Part shown: piece by piece, positions 51,929 to 63,680 of the stretch
Numbering within the stretch: position 1 is the stretch's first letter
Layout: each line of letters opens with the position of its first letter
Assembly (NCBI GenBank): GCA_018136815.1
Contig: CM030939.1
Location: 2,178,808 to 2,242,807, forward strand
DNA from: Isochrysis galbana
Taxonomy: Eukaryota; Haptophyta; Isochrysidales; Isochrysidaceae
Length of the DNA: 64,000 nt
Direction of reading: 5' to 3'
The notes under the pieces: model-generated
Told to the model about the DNA's origin: nothing
Database searches by the model: none
What the model saw: the letters and a program-made list of their open reading frames with translations, nothing else
Translations under genes and position numbers: made by a program

Positions 51929-53836
51929 ATGCAGCTGTGGAGCTGGCTCTCTCCGCCGCCGCCGCCACCCCCACCTCCTCCCCCACCGAAAGGCCTGCTG
52001 ATTTCCGACCCTGGCCTCACAGACCAGCTCCTCACACTGCTCTCCCTGCTGCTGCTCGCACTCGCGCACCACACGATCCACGTCGCGCGATTCCCGCGTG
52101 GCCGGCCCTCGTGGCGCAGGACGGCGCAGCTCGTGCGTCACAGGATGATGCGCACAAGAGAGGATGTGCAGCCCGTCGCCTTCAACCCACACATCGCGTG
52201 GAGCGAGCCCTCCTCTGCCTACGCTGGCTGGACCTTCTTTGCGGCGCTGCTCGTCGCGCTGCTAGCGCTTATCTTCACGTCACCCTTTGAGAGCGTCCGC
52301 CTCGTCTACACGCTGACGGTGAGCGCCAGAGTCGGCCAAGCATCGCACAATGCCCCTTCCATCAATCAGATGCCGTCAGCAAGTGGACTGCGTTAATACC
52401 GACGACTTCGTCTCGATCCCCATTCCCTCGTCCAAAGGCTCTGGGGTTGCTTGCCCACAGACTGCACTACTACGCCCAGCACAATCTTCTGCTCTATTGC
52501 GTTGACCTATGCTATTACGTGCATGCATGTGGCCTCCATGCTTTGTGGTGGGGCGAAATATCCTCTCCGAGCGCTGATCCATCACTACCGCCCGTTCCCA
52601 ATGAGTGGGCCCTGGCAAACTTGGCGTCCGCTGTCGGCCCCGTTGGGGGGGCCGTATTTATGCTCCAGTCACCGCTCTTGCTACACCACCCGGAGGTGAG
52701 CTACAGTCAACGAGTGCCCGCTGCATGCGAGTGCGCTACATGGATTGACGGCCCGAGGTGTTTCATACTAGGTTCAACTTGGATCGCGCCTGTCGTGCAT
52801 GCCTCAATTTCTCCTTCAGTTTTGCCCATACTACCACGAACCTCACCTGCGAGGTTGCGCCCCTTTTGTCCATACTCCATCGCTGCCCGCAGCTTACCTT
52901 CTCCAGCTCATCCTCGCAATCCACCCTGATAGGCGTTCGAGTCATTCTTTTTACATGTGGTGCCCGTATGGGTATCCTACGTTGTTCGCTGGCGAGTTAT
53001 GCTCCTCGCAACTACCCAGCTCGTCCCTGTGTCATCAACCATCGCTTTGGGCTTCTTCAGGATCTACGCGCCATGGGCCATCTGTTACTTGCTATTCCTC
53101 ATCATCAAACCCTATACCCCACTCCGTGCGCAAGAGACCTTGTTCGACTGGTGGGCTGGCATTCCATGCCTTATTCTAGAAATGACTGCCCACGTGCTAC
53201 TCGTTGGGTACTGATCTACTCAATAGGTTTTGGTAGCAACTGTTGTTGCTGGCTTCTCATTCTTGCCCTCCACCCCACCGCCGGTAAGGTATTTGAGCAC
53301 GAGCGTGGAGGGAGGTGCAGAGGCGCTTGCTGAGGTGAGGCTCAACGGTTCACCTCCTTTCCTCTCCTATGCGTGGAAGCCCGTCCTCTACATTCTCGCA
53401 CACGCCCTCATGTCATTGCTCGGGTGCGCCGCCTCTGATCTATTTCTATGAGCACAGTTGCGAATGATGTGAGGGGTGTGGAGTCCACTAGCCAACGCCC
53501 CTTTCCGCATTTTCTTGGAACCTACCTTTCGTGGATCATTCCGAAGCAACGCTCTGCGCAGCCAAGCCTCGTCGACGAGTGCCTGGCAACCCTCCTTCAC
53601 CGCATCGCAGTTATGCGGCAGCTGGGCTGTGCATGCGTCACGAGCTCGTGCATCTCGTGTGGATTATCGTTCTCTTCCTTTCCAACGTCCATTCTGCGTA
53701 CGACTTCTACCGCACGAGTGCTGACCCTTCCTACAAGCCAGCAAACAAGTTGTACGCTGGCCTGCGTGACTCCGCACTTGTGTGGATATTGTTGTTGCCA
53801 GCGTACTGGTGGAGCGAGCATTACAATTGGGCATGA
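51929..53836 (+). CDS. Multi-exon polytopic membrane protein, weakly GPC-acyltransferase-like
   Basis: Exon 1 is 51929-52318 (ACG|GTGAGC) and exon 2 is 52480-52695 (CGCCCAG|CAC to GAG|GTGAGC), both phase 0. Later exon-like frames lie at about 52957-53205, 53230-53290, 53355-53440 and 53630-53836, but their borders are not resolved. Exon 1 has a poly-Pro stretch and two hydrophobic segments. Exon 2 reads NLLLYCVDLCYYVHACGLHA...ASAVGPVGGAVFMLQSPLLL. Downstream segments include APWAICYLLFLIIKPYTPLR then ETLFDWW. The DLCYYV and GP..GA...SPLLLHH motifs recall the glycerophosphocholine acyltransferase (DUF2838) family, but similarity is weak. Location: ER-type membrane by inference. Confidence 0.4.
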
Positions 53837-54403
53837 GCTAGGGGTGGATGCGCACGAGACAAGTGGCTCTGCTTGCACGACGCAGACCTTGCACGCTGCA
53901 GACGTCTTCGATGGGAGAGATCAAGCCTGTGGCTTGCACTACCCCACCCTCCCACGCCGCCATGCACCACATGGCTTGAACAATCGTCGTGCTCGATGAT
54001 CTTTCTTGGCCAGGCACATCGAAGGCCCTGGGCTTGGCTGCCCAAGTTGTGCTTTGTGCAAAGCACTTGCTATCGATGTGCATTCCTCTTTCCTCCGCTC
54101 TCGCCGTACGCAGGACTATGTGCACAGCCCCGCAAACACCCGAGATGTTCTCGTCCTTTGACCGACTTTCCGCACCAGACCGTGCGGTACTCGTGACCAT
54201 TTGTGGGATGAGGCGTGCCGTAGTCCTAGGGGCCTAGCGGTCTACGATGTAGTACCGGCAGGCTCTTTAACTGGATTGAAGTATAACTAGTCTAGACGCA
54301 ACTTGAGCGCGAGAAGGCCAACCAACACGACCCGTGGCGCCGCATGGAGGTGCTGAAGTGGGAAGTGGACGGCAACTAAGTTGTCGCTATTACTTAATTC
54401 ACC
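53837..54403. other. Intergenic, nothing certain
   Basis: A short plus-strand frame (53989-54237) with a hydrophobic stretch could be another exon of the membrane-protein gene; no support beyond that. Confidence 0.3.
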
Positions 54404-54716
54404 AACCATCAGTAAACTGATAAGGGTCATGGAGCGCGCGCCGCTCCCCTCCCCCGCCGCCGCTGCCCTCGCCGAGATGGACGAAGTCCTCTCGGACACG
54501 CCTTTTGCGGGTAGGGGGAGTCGTCCCCGCGCCCGAGAGGGCCGGTTTCCCCCTCTCGCCCGCCGGGATCCCCCGAAGGTCCGATTCGGGCCCGAAAGCC
54601 CGCCCCAGCGGCCCCCTCCCTCCCCCCCCCCCTTTTCGGTATCCCCCGAGGACCGCTGCCCCGATGCCGCGGGGGAGACCCTTCTCATTTCCCCGCGTAG
54701 CCCCTAGCTAGGTGCC
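54404..54716 (+). mobile_element. LINE 5'-end fragment
   Basis: AACCATCAGTAAACTGATAA then GGGTCATGGAGCGCGCG and ORF1 residues MERAPLPSPAAAALAEMDEV, closely matching 37235-37330. It diverges into a Pro/Arg-rich frame and has no RT. Confidence 0.75.
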
Positions 54717-54871
54717 CCTTCCTTGTTTCTTACCCCCCCCCCGCCCTGTTTACTCGCTTGAGTGACCCCGCGCCCCTCTCCCGCTCCCGTATTGTCTTAT
54801 CTTTTCCCGCCACGCCTTCCGCCCCGATGTCCGACGCTTGTGACCGCCCTCATTTCCCAGCGCAATCCCAA

Positions 54872-54925
54872 AAAAAACCAAACATCTGAAGATTCTAGCT
54901 ACTCGCCTACTAGATCTAGGTTACC
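54872..54925 (-). mobile_element. LINE 3'-end fragment
   Basis: On the minus strand it ends AGAATCTTCAGATGTTTGG and then a T-run, with GTAGGCGAGTAGCT upstream, as at 24066 and 26858. Confidence 0.6.
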
Positions 54926-54939
54926 TTGTCATTAGGTAT

Positions 54940-55010
54940 CGTTCCGTCAATTATGGGACATCAATCGAATGGAGCCATCAAATGTCCATAGTCATTTATA
55001 TAACAATATT
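54940..55010. repeat. Dispersed repeat shared with 61040-61120
   Basis: CATTAGGT..CGTTCCGTC and GAGCCATCAAATGTCCAT are present in the same order and spacing class in both places. Confidence 0.6.
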
Positions 55011-55120
55011 CACAGACCCTATTGCTGACTTTTAATATCTACGGTGAACACATCGCGCCGCGCGCTTTCAGAACGCGCTTTTCATAAAACCCGTCAGGCA
55101 GGTAAGTAAGGAAGCCTTAC

Positions 55121-55562
55121 TTAAATCTTCATTTTCTTCGTCTTCTTTTCCTTCTCCGCGTCCTCGATCCTGTGGATGGTGTCAATGTCGTTCTACTGGC
55201 AGGCGACCAGGTCCTTTGCCTCATCCTGGGTGATGAGGTCCGTGATGTGTGTGAGGACGGCCTTCTCGTCCTGCATCTAGAGTTTGCCAGCTGCCCGGCG
55301 CACTTGCACCATGGGACTCTTTTCATCGTACGCGACGGTCGTGATGTATTCCATGCAGAGGTACGCGACGGCCGACGGCCGCCTCGTCTCCAATGTATTT
55401 GGTCTTTGGGATCTTGTCGTACTCGTCAGAGTAGTCGCCGACTAGCATGAGCTTTGCCTTGCACCAACGGCCCATATATGGCTCGATGAGTGCCCACATC
55501 GACGGGTAGCGTTCCTTGGCCAAATCCACGCGGAAGTCTCTTGCCGCTACTGCCACAACCCG
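55121..55562 (-). pseudogene. Decayed gene with frameshift and two TAG stops
   Basis: The minus strand encodes VVAVAARDFRVDLAKERYPS and MWALIEPYMGRWCKAKLMLV...DEYDKIPKTKYIGDEAAV. A 7-bp tandem duplication (GGCCGTC twice, about 55360-55375) then shifts the frame to LCMEYITTVAYDEKSPMVQV. Two in-frame TAG codons follow (after AAGKL and after VACQ), and the end is EDAEKEKKTKKMKI. Protein-like throughout but no known domain. Its 5' side is cut by the SINE-like repeat at 55558. Confidence 0.5.
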
Positions 55563-55706
55563 GGCCCCCATAAGTAGAGCACGAGGGGATTGGCCGGAAG
55601 GCAAGTTGAGAGGGAAAAGACAGGGAGCAGGGAGCGGGTGTGGCTTCAGAGTAGTAAGTAGATGTAGATCAGTGCCACGTTCGAGGTGAGAATATAAAAA
55701 GTTTTT
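55558..55706 (+). repeat. SINE-like repeat, copy 3
   Basis: ACCCGGGCCCCCATAAGTAG to AATATAAAAAG plus seven T, closest to copy 1 (shared AGAGCACGAGGGGA). Confidence 0.65.
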
Positions 55707-56275
55707 TTCAAGCACGTTCCCCATGCAGGCGCGACGTCCTTCCAAATTGCTAAAGTTTCTTACAACGAAATCTACCTTAGACCGGCCCACCAGATTGTGC
55801 CGGCACCGGCGGCGATGAATTGATGGACATCGCTGACATGGGCGAAGCTAGCCCGTAGCCAAGTGCAAGTGCTCACGTCGGCAATGATGCCGGCACATAG
55901 AGTAAGCCAACTACAGCCAACGATCTTATCCTTGCCACCAAATCGTCGAGCCCCCAAGCAACCTTCCCCTTCATCCTATCTCCTCGCCGACATGCCTCCT
56001 TGATCCTCTCGATTGCGGTCTAGAACAGCGAGCTCAACGACGAGCACGCTGTCCCATGCCCCATGCAAGTCCTTACCTCTCATTCTTGGGAAACGTTTCT
56101 CTAAGTATCGTGGATAGGAAGGCTACAAACCGTCGCATTTGGAACATCTTCAGTTGCACTGTCATAGCCTCCGCAAAGGCCTCATCGCACGAAGAGCGAG
56201 GCGTCGTCGCGAGTGCTCGCCCAGCATGTGCTGCGATCTGATCTGTTGACCACACGCGATGCTTTCTTAGGGAAA
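55707..56275. other. 3' flank of the dehydratase fusion gene
   Basis: No supported gene; a short minus-strand frame (55772-55957) is unremarkable. Confidence 0.4.
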
Positions 56276-59200
56276 TCACGCGTCCTTGTTCTTAGTGGCA
56301 TGCGCCTTCGCCTTTGCCAAGACCTTCTTGCGCTGAGAGAGCATGTGCGTATACAAGAGCGCAAGCCCCGCAACCCACATAGGGAAGATGAGGTAGTAGG
56401 TGACTTTCTCAATGGGCAGCCCGAGAACGAGGGTTCCCGCCGCGGAGGGCAGGGCCACGTGCATTGTGGCCATCTCGCCAAACACGCCCAATGGGTAGAG
56501 CGGCAAAAAGGTAGTGAAGCGCAGCCACGTATGAGCAGCAGGGACAACGCCCAGGAGATTAAGCGCGTACCACGAGTAGCGCACAACCTATCATGTGCGG
56601 ACAGAGTAGGTGATCTCATTAATGCATGGGTCGATCTCTGTTCCGGATGTAGCGAGCAGAGCACGATGGCGTCCGGGCAGTAGTCAGAGCATCCGCTCGC
56701 ACGAAAACTAGCAATTGTGAGCAGCGCGCACACCTCCGTGATCGACCATGCAAAGACGGTCGGCTGCAAAGGCCACGAGTCTTGGATGGCTGCAGTGTAT
56801 GCCATGATGTATACGATCGCAAAGCGCGAGAAGACCTACGTGAGAAGGGTATTTGACCGTGTGAGAACCCGTTGAGACAAGGCAGGAGGAGCCGGTCTCC
56901 GTGTACCGACCAATGGGATATCTCTCGGGGTAGTACCTGGAGGAGGGTAGTGGCGAATCCTGCGCGGACCATACCGGTCGCGGCGTGGGCGACCTCGAGA
57001 CCAGCGAGGTTCTGGAACAGGAAGAGCGGCGAGCCGAACGCCTCCCAAGCGGTGGACGCCCCTGTATGCAGGGGCAGACACCGGGTCACAGGGATAGGCA
57101 GATGGCAAGGGGTCCGCAAAGTCCGAGCGTAGCTCTGTATGCTGCGAGAGCTGTTGCATGTGCTGCTTGCTCTGAACGTGGGACAACGGGCCCTTTCGTG
57201 CTCGAGACCGATCCCCAATGCGCCTGACGACATCATGGCGTCACACGCAAATCACTGACCGGGAACGCCGCCGAGGAAGTAGTGCGAGCTGGCGAGGTAG
57301 AGAACATACGCCCAGCCGATGGTCTGCAGCGCGTTGTACGCGGCTAGGTAGTACTTGACCACGAAGTTGATAACGTAATAAAGGAGCACCTACCCGTCCA
57401 GCCAAGCGATCGATGCGAGAGCACATCAGATGAAAGAGCCAAGGCTGCTAATACAAGAAAAGGAAAGGCTGGGCGGGGGCAGCCAGGCGTCAGAGCTCAC
57501 CGAGGGTGCACCGATTGAGTCAAAGGTGAAGGCGCAGCGCCACGCCCCACCGTGAAAGGAGCCTTGCGAGAAAATCTGCTGTGGATTGACCAAGGGCATC
57601 TTCGGGTTTCCAGCATGCATCGGCTCGTTGAGGTCGTGGATGAGCAGAGCCGTCATCACCTATTCCACGACGGGATGCCACCGGCGTGAGAGCGTATGCC
57701 ATTTGGCTGCCAAGATAATTTTGGTATCTTGCACCGGAGTACGCGTGATGGGTGGGGACAAGCTAGCGCATGGCATAGGCCAGGCCGCGCACCGAATTGG
57801 AGAGCTCAGGCCCCGGGATTTCGAAGGGCTTGAAGTGGTGCATCGTCGCATATCCGTACGAGAAGAGCTTGTTCTGCATGACCGAGTAAGTGCGCGTCGA
57901 GGGTGCCACGTTGGACGAGACGATGACGCCAGCCTCACGCGCTAGCATTGCGCGCCAATGTTGCATGCGCTTGGCGAGGGCGTAGTTGGGCCCCTGCATT
58001 GCGCCGGCATCACGTGAGCACATGAGACACCCCTCGATCAAAGGGCTGTTGGGGCTTGGCAGTGTGGACGAGCAATCCTACCTGGGGCACGACGAGGGCG
58101 TCGACGACGTAGAGAGTCTCGCCAGCGCTGGTGGTAATCGGCTTCCGAGCGTTCGGTACGCACCTAAAACGTCAATCGGCAAGACTCAATCGGCGATAAA
58201 AAGCCCCTCGCGACACGCTTTGACCACGGCTGCCGCCAGCCACGAGCGGACAAGATAACCAGCAAGCCTCAGCCATCGTACGGATCGGAAGGCGCGCACC
58301 ACTTGCCCATCGACACAAGGTTGGCCATCTTTTGCCACAATGGCGCTTTCTTTATCGCTGCCTTGGCAGCGGCATGAGCGGCCGGCGGCACTAGGTGCGC
58401 GTCCGTAGGGGTGCACAGGAAGGCAACCGAGGCGCCACGAGTCTCGACGAGTTCCTGCCCACGTGAACGACGTAGCGCTGGGCGTGAAAGTTGCGCGTCG
58501 TGTGCGAGGAGTGCTTGTGGAAACCATGAGGTATACACAGCTTCGAACACATTGGCATGCCATGTTCGGGAACGGCTAGCGTTCTCTTTGACATATCGGC
58601 GCTTTTCGACCGTGCACTTGGCCGATTGCGCACACCTTGATAATGACATCCATTGCAAGAGCAACACGCGGGAAAAGGTCACCCGGGATGTAGGCATAAC
58701 CACCGACGCACGCCTTCTCAGAAGGAGTGACCTGTATGGGGAATGACCGAAATATGGAGTCGCCGTGATGCCCTCAACAGGACTTTGGTGGCAGGGTAAG
58801 CCTGTGCTCCACGGCTCGGCTTGGAGCAACGGCCCAAATGAGCCCCGCCGAGTCCCATCGCGTGCGTGAGACACCCTCCGACGCCAAACTGGAGACGGTG
58901 ACTCACCTCGCGGAGCCAGTTCTTGATCTCGGGGGTCTGTGTGAACAGGTTGCAACCTGCCGCCTCGTAGAGGGAGTCGTCTGGCGTCGACGGCTGCTTA
59001 AATCCAGGCTGCAAGCGGCGAGGGAAGGCGAACGAGGGCGGTTAGCTGCCGTTGATCTGATCAGGCGCCAACAAATCCGCCACAGCACCAACGTTCTCGG
59101 CGTGAGGGGCAAGCCAACGGGTCGGCCTACCCGTTGGGCTGGGAGTGGCACACCTTCATCGGGAAAGTGAGGGTGCCGCATGAGTCTTTCGTCTGCGAGA

Positions 59201-60307
59201 TGAGACGCTTCCAGATGTCCGGGCGACCAATGTCGACGGCAATGATGTTGGCGCCAAGAGCGAGGAGTACCTGCAAAGGGGGCGAAACCCACCACGAGGT
59301 TTTGACTGAGTGGCCAGTGATCCAGCGTGAATTGGCACCCGCCGCCTGCACAACGGTGGGTGCACGCCTGGGACGTAGCACAAGCAGAGCGGCGATTCCC
59401 TCTCGCCGCACCGCTCGACACGGCAGTCGCGCGCGGCGGAGAGGCCGTTTGCCGCCTCATTCCAACTGCCTGCTCGTCGGTAACACATCGCGCGGGGATC
59501 CGGGGAGCGCGGTCGAGCCGAGGTGACCATATGCGCCGGTCTGGAGCGCCGCTCATTGCCATCGTCGCACCCCTCCAGGATGGGGTGCGCCGCACCTGGA
59601 ACGGCCCCATCGCGGCACCCGCGCCAAGAAGCACAAAGTAGCGGTCGGAGAGGTCGAGCCACGGCTCAGCACTCGCGACTTGAGAGATGGCCGAGCCGCA
59701 TGACAGTTCGCACACACCCTGACGCACCCACTTGTCGATCTGGCGTTGCAACGAATCACCCTTGAGGATCTGCCCGTTGTACGGCACCTCGAGCTCAAAC
59801 TTGTTGGGCTTGGGCTTGTTGCCCTTGATAAAGCCGGTGGCAAATGACCCTATCGGGGCAGGCCATCGCCGCGCGTGAGCCATGGGACTGGCGCCGCGGG
59901 CGCTCGCGCCGGCGCCCTCTCCACCCTCATCTCTCCCTCTTCGCCCGCTCACTACTGCGCGCACCCTTGAACTGCGCGAGGGCGTCGCGCAGGACGTACG
60001 TCTTCCCATCGCGGATGAACTCGAACTTGTCGTACATGTAGTCGAGCCCCGCGGCCGCTACCTTGAGCGCCGCCTCGGGTGAGCTGGCTGAGACCTCGAC
60101 CGACTTCACAAAGTGGCGGCGGTACTTGAACCTCCATCCCTTCTCTGAGCGGACTGCGGCGGCGGCGGAGGCGTCGACGGCTTCGAGCGCGACGGCAAGA
60201 ATCTCCTTGCCCGTTGTCTGTGTCGAGCGCGCCTGCTTTCCCTCCTCGTCTACGCCCGTCACCGGCCACGAGAGGCCGTCGATCGGCGGAGGGGGGCCAC
60301 GCTTCAT
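56276..60307 (-). CDS. 3-Hydroxyacyl-CoA dehydratase (PHS1/HACD) fused to an N-terminal Rossmann-like protein, 13 exons
   Basis: Exons: 60307-59965, 59849-59596, 59270-59154, 58993-58907, 58731-58636, 58454-58282, 58163-58082, 57993-57793, 57659-57501, 57389-57260, 57061-56937, 56835-56734, 56587-56276. All joins use GT-AG with matching phases, giving 726 aa. Residues about 184-206 (YFVLLGAGAAMGPFQVLLAL, then GANIIAVDI) form a glycine-rich nucleotide-binding-like turn. Conserved blocks follow: VGGYAYIPGDLFPRVALAMD, VAFLCTPTDAH, GPNYALAKRMQHWRAM, FHGGAWRCAF. From residue 505 it is a typical HACD: YYLAAYNALQTIGWAYVL, FLFQNLAGLEVAHAATGMVR, FAWSITEVVRYSWYALN, then YPLGVFGE with catalytic Tyr654 and Glu661, and a Lys-rich ER-retention-like tail. 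The dehydratase removes water from 3-hydroxyacyl-CoA in ER very-long-chain fatty acid elongation. The N-terminal half is of unknown function; a redox partner step is a guess. Confidence 0.82.
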
Positions 60308-61530
60308 TGCTGCGGGAGGGAGAGAGAGAGAGGGGGGGGGGGGGGGGCGAGAAAGGGAAGGAGTGAGGGAGAGAGTAGAGAGGGGGGGTGGAGGTAGTTG
60401 TTGGGGGGGGGGGGGGGGCGGGAGAGGGGAGAAGGGAGAGGAAGGAAGTGAGAGACAGAGATAGAATTACGTGCCTTTTGTACCAATAGAAAAATCGATC
60501 GCCGAGTTCAGAGAGGAATGAAGAAGAAGGGGCGGGTCCAACGCGAGAGAGAGCGAGAGAAGAAGGAAGAGAGAGCACAGAAGGTGAAGTAGAGAGAGAG
60601 AGAGAGAGAAGAAGAAGAGGAGGAGGGGGAGGAGGAAGAAGAAAGGAGAGTGGAGCGAAGAGGGGGGAGGAGGAGGAGGGAGATTATCCCTAGATCCCCG
60701 GGCCGGACCCCCCCTCCCCCCCCCTCCCCCCCCCAATTATAATTCTATCGCCGGGCCTCGCGGGAGGCGAAGGGGGGGGGCGGAGACGGGAGGACATACC
60801 GCAAGGGGGGCGAGGCCAGTCCTGAGGGGGAAGCAGGAATTCTTTGTGTGGTGGCCCCAACCCAAAGGGCAAGGCCAAGGGGGCCCAGTGATTGATAGCA
60901 GTATCGTGTCGATCAAGGAGAACACATCATGAAGCTAGCGCGCTCACGAGACTCCGACGCCAAGGCTACGTTCCCCCTTCCCCTCTCCGTAGTCAGTACA
61001 TCTGACACAAGTACAAGTAGTACAACAAAACACATTAGACATTAGGTCGCGTTCCGTCGAATGTGGCACAGTGGCACATGACTCAAGTTGAGCCATCAAA
61101 TGTCCATGGTCCGTTTACAATTACCGATCACGCTACTACGAAGCGACTATAAGATATTAGCTAAAATACTCACTAATCACTAATAGCTAATAGCTAATAG
61201 GCTCAAAAAGGTAATAGGAATAGGAAATAGGAAACATTATCATTATCTCAAAAGACAGGTCACTCACTAGGAAACATCCAGCTGCAATACAACACTGCAC
61301 CTGGGGTTCGTCCCCCAACCGGGCCTCATCTTGCTGATTATGATTACAATGACTAGCTTGAATATGGCATTTTTGCCTCTAGTTTGACTATTGCTATTGA
61401 TTGAAAGATGGCCATGGCCGTAGTCCGTAGTCGCGGCATGAATAATGGGCCTTCGCCGTAGTCAGGCATTACTTAACTACTTAACTACTTGACTAACCAT
61501 GACTAATTACAATGAATGCGTAGCTAGTAG
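60308..61530. other. 5' flank of the dehydratase gene and intergenic repeats
   Basis: G- and GA-rich tracts (60330-60700), then lower-GC DNA holding the repeat shared with 54940 (61040-61120) and TAATAGCTAATAGCTAATAG (61185-61205). No gene. Confidence 0.45.
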
Positions 61531-62085
61531 CTAGCGCTTTCCCCACACAATCAAAAAAATTGAGGCCCAAGACCAAGACACACAGAAGGGTGCGCCGGGC
61601 AGCAGACCTTGGGCCTCTTCACCACGAGATGGTTGACTTGGAGCGACCGAAGCGACCGAGAGGCGTTCGAGGGAGGCGTGGTAGGGCTCGTAGGCTGCCT
61701 CCGAGTCCGATGGTAAGGGTGGCGGTGCCTCGAGGCATGCGCGAGAAGAGGGGAGGAATCCTTCCAGAGGATTATCCTCACCCTGGTGAGACTCGGGCTT
61801 GGACCTGCCTCCCATGGGCTCCGGCAGCGATGGCGGAGATGATGGTGGAGGCACCGCAGCGGGATCAGAAGGCGAGGAAAGGGAGGGCATCACCTCCCAC
61901 TGCGAGGGTGGTGGTGGATGTCCGTCCGGAGAAGAGAAAGGGGGCAGGGCAGGCATGATGCCCGACTCTGCAGAGGTGGGGGTGACCCCCATTGAGACGT
62001 CCAGCGCGGGACGCACCGGGAACGATTCTACACCTGACGAATTGTGATGGCCCATAGGGCCTGAGGTCAATGAGGAAGGGGCCAA
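61531..62085 (-). CDS. Repeat-associated ORF, unknown
   Basis: 184 aa, Ser/Pro/Glu-rich. The N-terminal 20 residues lie in the sequence shared with the insertion at 16392, where a related frame exists, so it probably belongs to a retroelement-like repeat (Gag-like by composition only). No catalytic domain is seen. Confidence 0.3.
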   Translation of the reverse strand: MAPSSLTSGPMGHHNSSGVESFPVRPALDVSMGVTPTSAESGIMPALPPFSSPDGHPPPPSQWEVMPSLSSPSDPAAVPPPSSPPSLPEPMGGRSKPESHQGEDNPLEGFLPSSRACLEAPPPLPSDSEAAYEPYHASLERLSVASVAPSQPSRGEEAQGLLPGAPFCVSWSWASIFLIVWGKR

Positions 62086-62165
62086 GCCGGCGGCAGGCGC
62101 GGCTGAGCGGCTGAGGAGACGACTTCGCCGGAGACGCTGACGGGCTGAGGCCCGTCAGCAGAGGA
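62035..62165. repeat. Repeat shared with 16392-16510
   Basis: Shares TGACGAATTG at the edge, GGCCCATAGGGCCTGAGG, GGCGGCAGGCGCGGC and the small hairpin GACGGGCTGA.GCCCGTC. Confidence 0.75.
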
Positions 62166-63540
62166 AGGCGCCTCACCCTCACGCCTCACGCGCGTTCCCC
62201 GCTCCCCGCTCCCCGCGGGAAAGATATTTATAGATAGATATAGGTGGGTGTGTTCGTACGTTGTCAGAGCAAGGCTCATCTCACTCTTGGAGATTGCCTG
62301 CGAGGGCGCGCCGGCAGCTAGCGCGGAACGCGGTTCTTGTGGGGAGCTCATGGAGCTTTCCTCGGGGGTGACTACGGGCATGGTGATCGACGCACGACGC
62401 ACGCACGGAGCACGGAGGGCGCGGAAGTGTGCAAGGAGGCTTGTGGGAGGTGGTGGCAGGCGACTGGGGGTGGCTCAGGCGCGTGCTTGACTTGTATTGA
62501 CTCGTTGACTCGGGGTATAGACTCGGGAACTCGGGGGGACTCGCTTGGGAACACGGTGGGACTCGGCGAAGTTGCTACAAAACCACTCACGAACAACCCA
62601 AACCCCAACGACCTTGGGCTCAGAAAACTAACGTAAACACTCCGGAATCATACGATAAACAAACCCTCCCCGTGCGGCGAAGGCTGAGGTCGCGATCGCT
62701 CGTCATGCGCGAAGAAATACGGAAAGAGAGCGCAAAACTACGCAAACGAAGGGTTCAAACTATCGTTAAAGTGAAACTCGTCCGCTGAAGCCAACGCGGA
62801 GGGTCGAGGAGAGGTCCAAACTCGCGCGGGGGGAAGAAGGCGATGTGCAGAGAGACCTTCTAGACAAGCGACGAGCAAGGGGCGACGAAACAAGACGCGA
62901 GACGCGGGGCGCGTGCCATTCGTTCGTCCTTTCTTTCACCGAAAACGCGGCGAAACTAACGTTAAACGTCGGTGCCCCCTCCGCGAGAATCGCGAAGAAG
63001 AACGGACGAGATGGAGGCAATCATCGAAGGAATCGTGAGAGGAATCGAAGCGAGGGGGGGGGAACAGTGCGCGGGGGGGGGGAACGAACGACGGCCGGAG
63101 GAAACGAACCGCGCGCGGAGGAGAAGAACCTCGCGCGGAGATCGCGTCCTTTCCCTCGCGGAGCGCAGAGAGACCCCCCACGAGATATCTTGGGACCGGA
63201 GAATGTTTTGGACGAATCTTCCTGCCGTCGGCCGAGGAGAGGCGGACGGAGAGAGAGAGAGAGAGTCTCGCAGAGCGACTGCAGAACGAGAAGTCGAAGT
63301 CATGCCGGTTTATCACCTTAAACGAGCCAACAATTATAGTAACAGAAAAAACAAAATTCGAATCGCAAATTTCGAGACCAAAATCTGCAAACCTGGACTT
63401 GAGACCATGGGGAATCCGAATTTGTGTGTCTTGTGCGTCAGTGGTAACACGGGGAGCTGTTCAATTGTAATTGTGAGCGCGTACCTTACACGAATATTCA
63501 TGCCTACAGCCTTCAGATGGGCAGGAATACAACATACGTG
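62166..63540. other. No supported gene
   Basis: GACTCGG-type short repeats at 62500-62570 and purine-rich sequence at 62700-63300. It may be the body of the same repeat family. Frames are Arg/Glu-rich without domains. Confidence 0.35.
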
Positions 63541-63680
63541 TGTTAACATGTAGTTGACACCCCAAACAGTGTTAACACCCCTGAAATATGCCCTAACACC
63601 TTCCTAACACGTTCGTTGTTTCTCCTAACACCTTACACCCACATTAGCTGAAATCCACTAACACCCTTAAACATGTTAGG
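63541..63680. repeat. Cluster of CTAACACC motifs
   Basis: Eight or so TAACACC/TAACACG units in 140 bp, mostly direct, with inverted forms (GTGTTA, TGTTAGG) at both ends. Looks like a subterminal repeat block of a DNA transposon. Confidence 0.6.

Noticed and set aside
54404..54925. Twin-priming (5' inverted) single LINE insertion
   Set aside because: The plus-strand 5' piece abuts the T-run end of the minus-strand 3' piece, which twin priming would not give; two separate insertions fit better.
61531..62085. Calling this ORF a retroviral Gag
   Set aside because: Only composition and repeat context support it; no zinc knuckle or other Gag motif.
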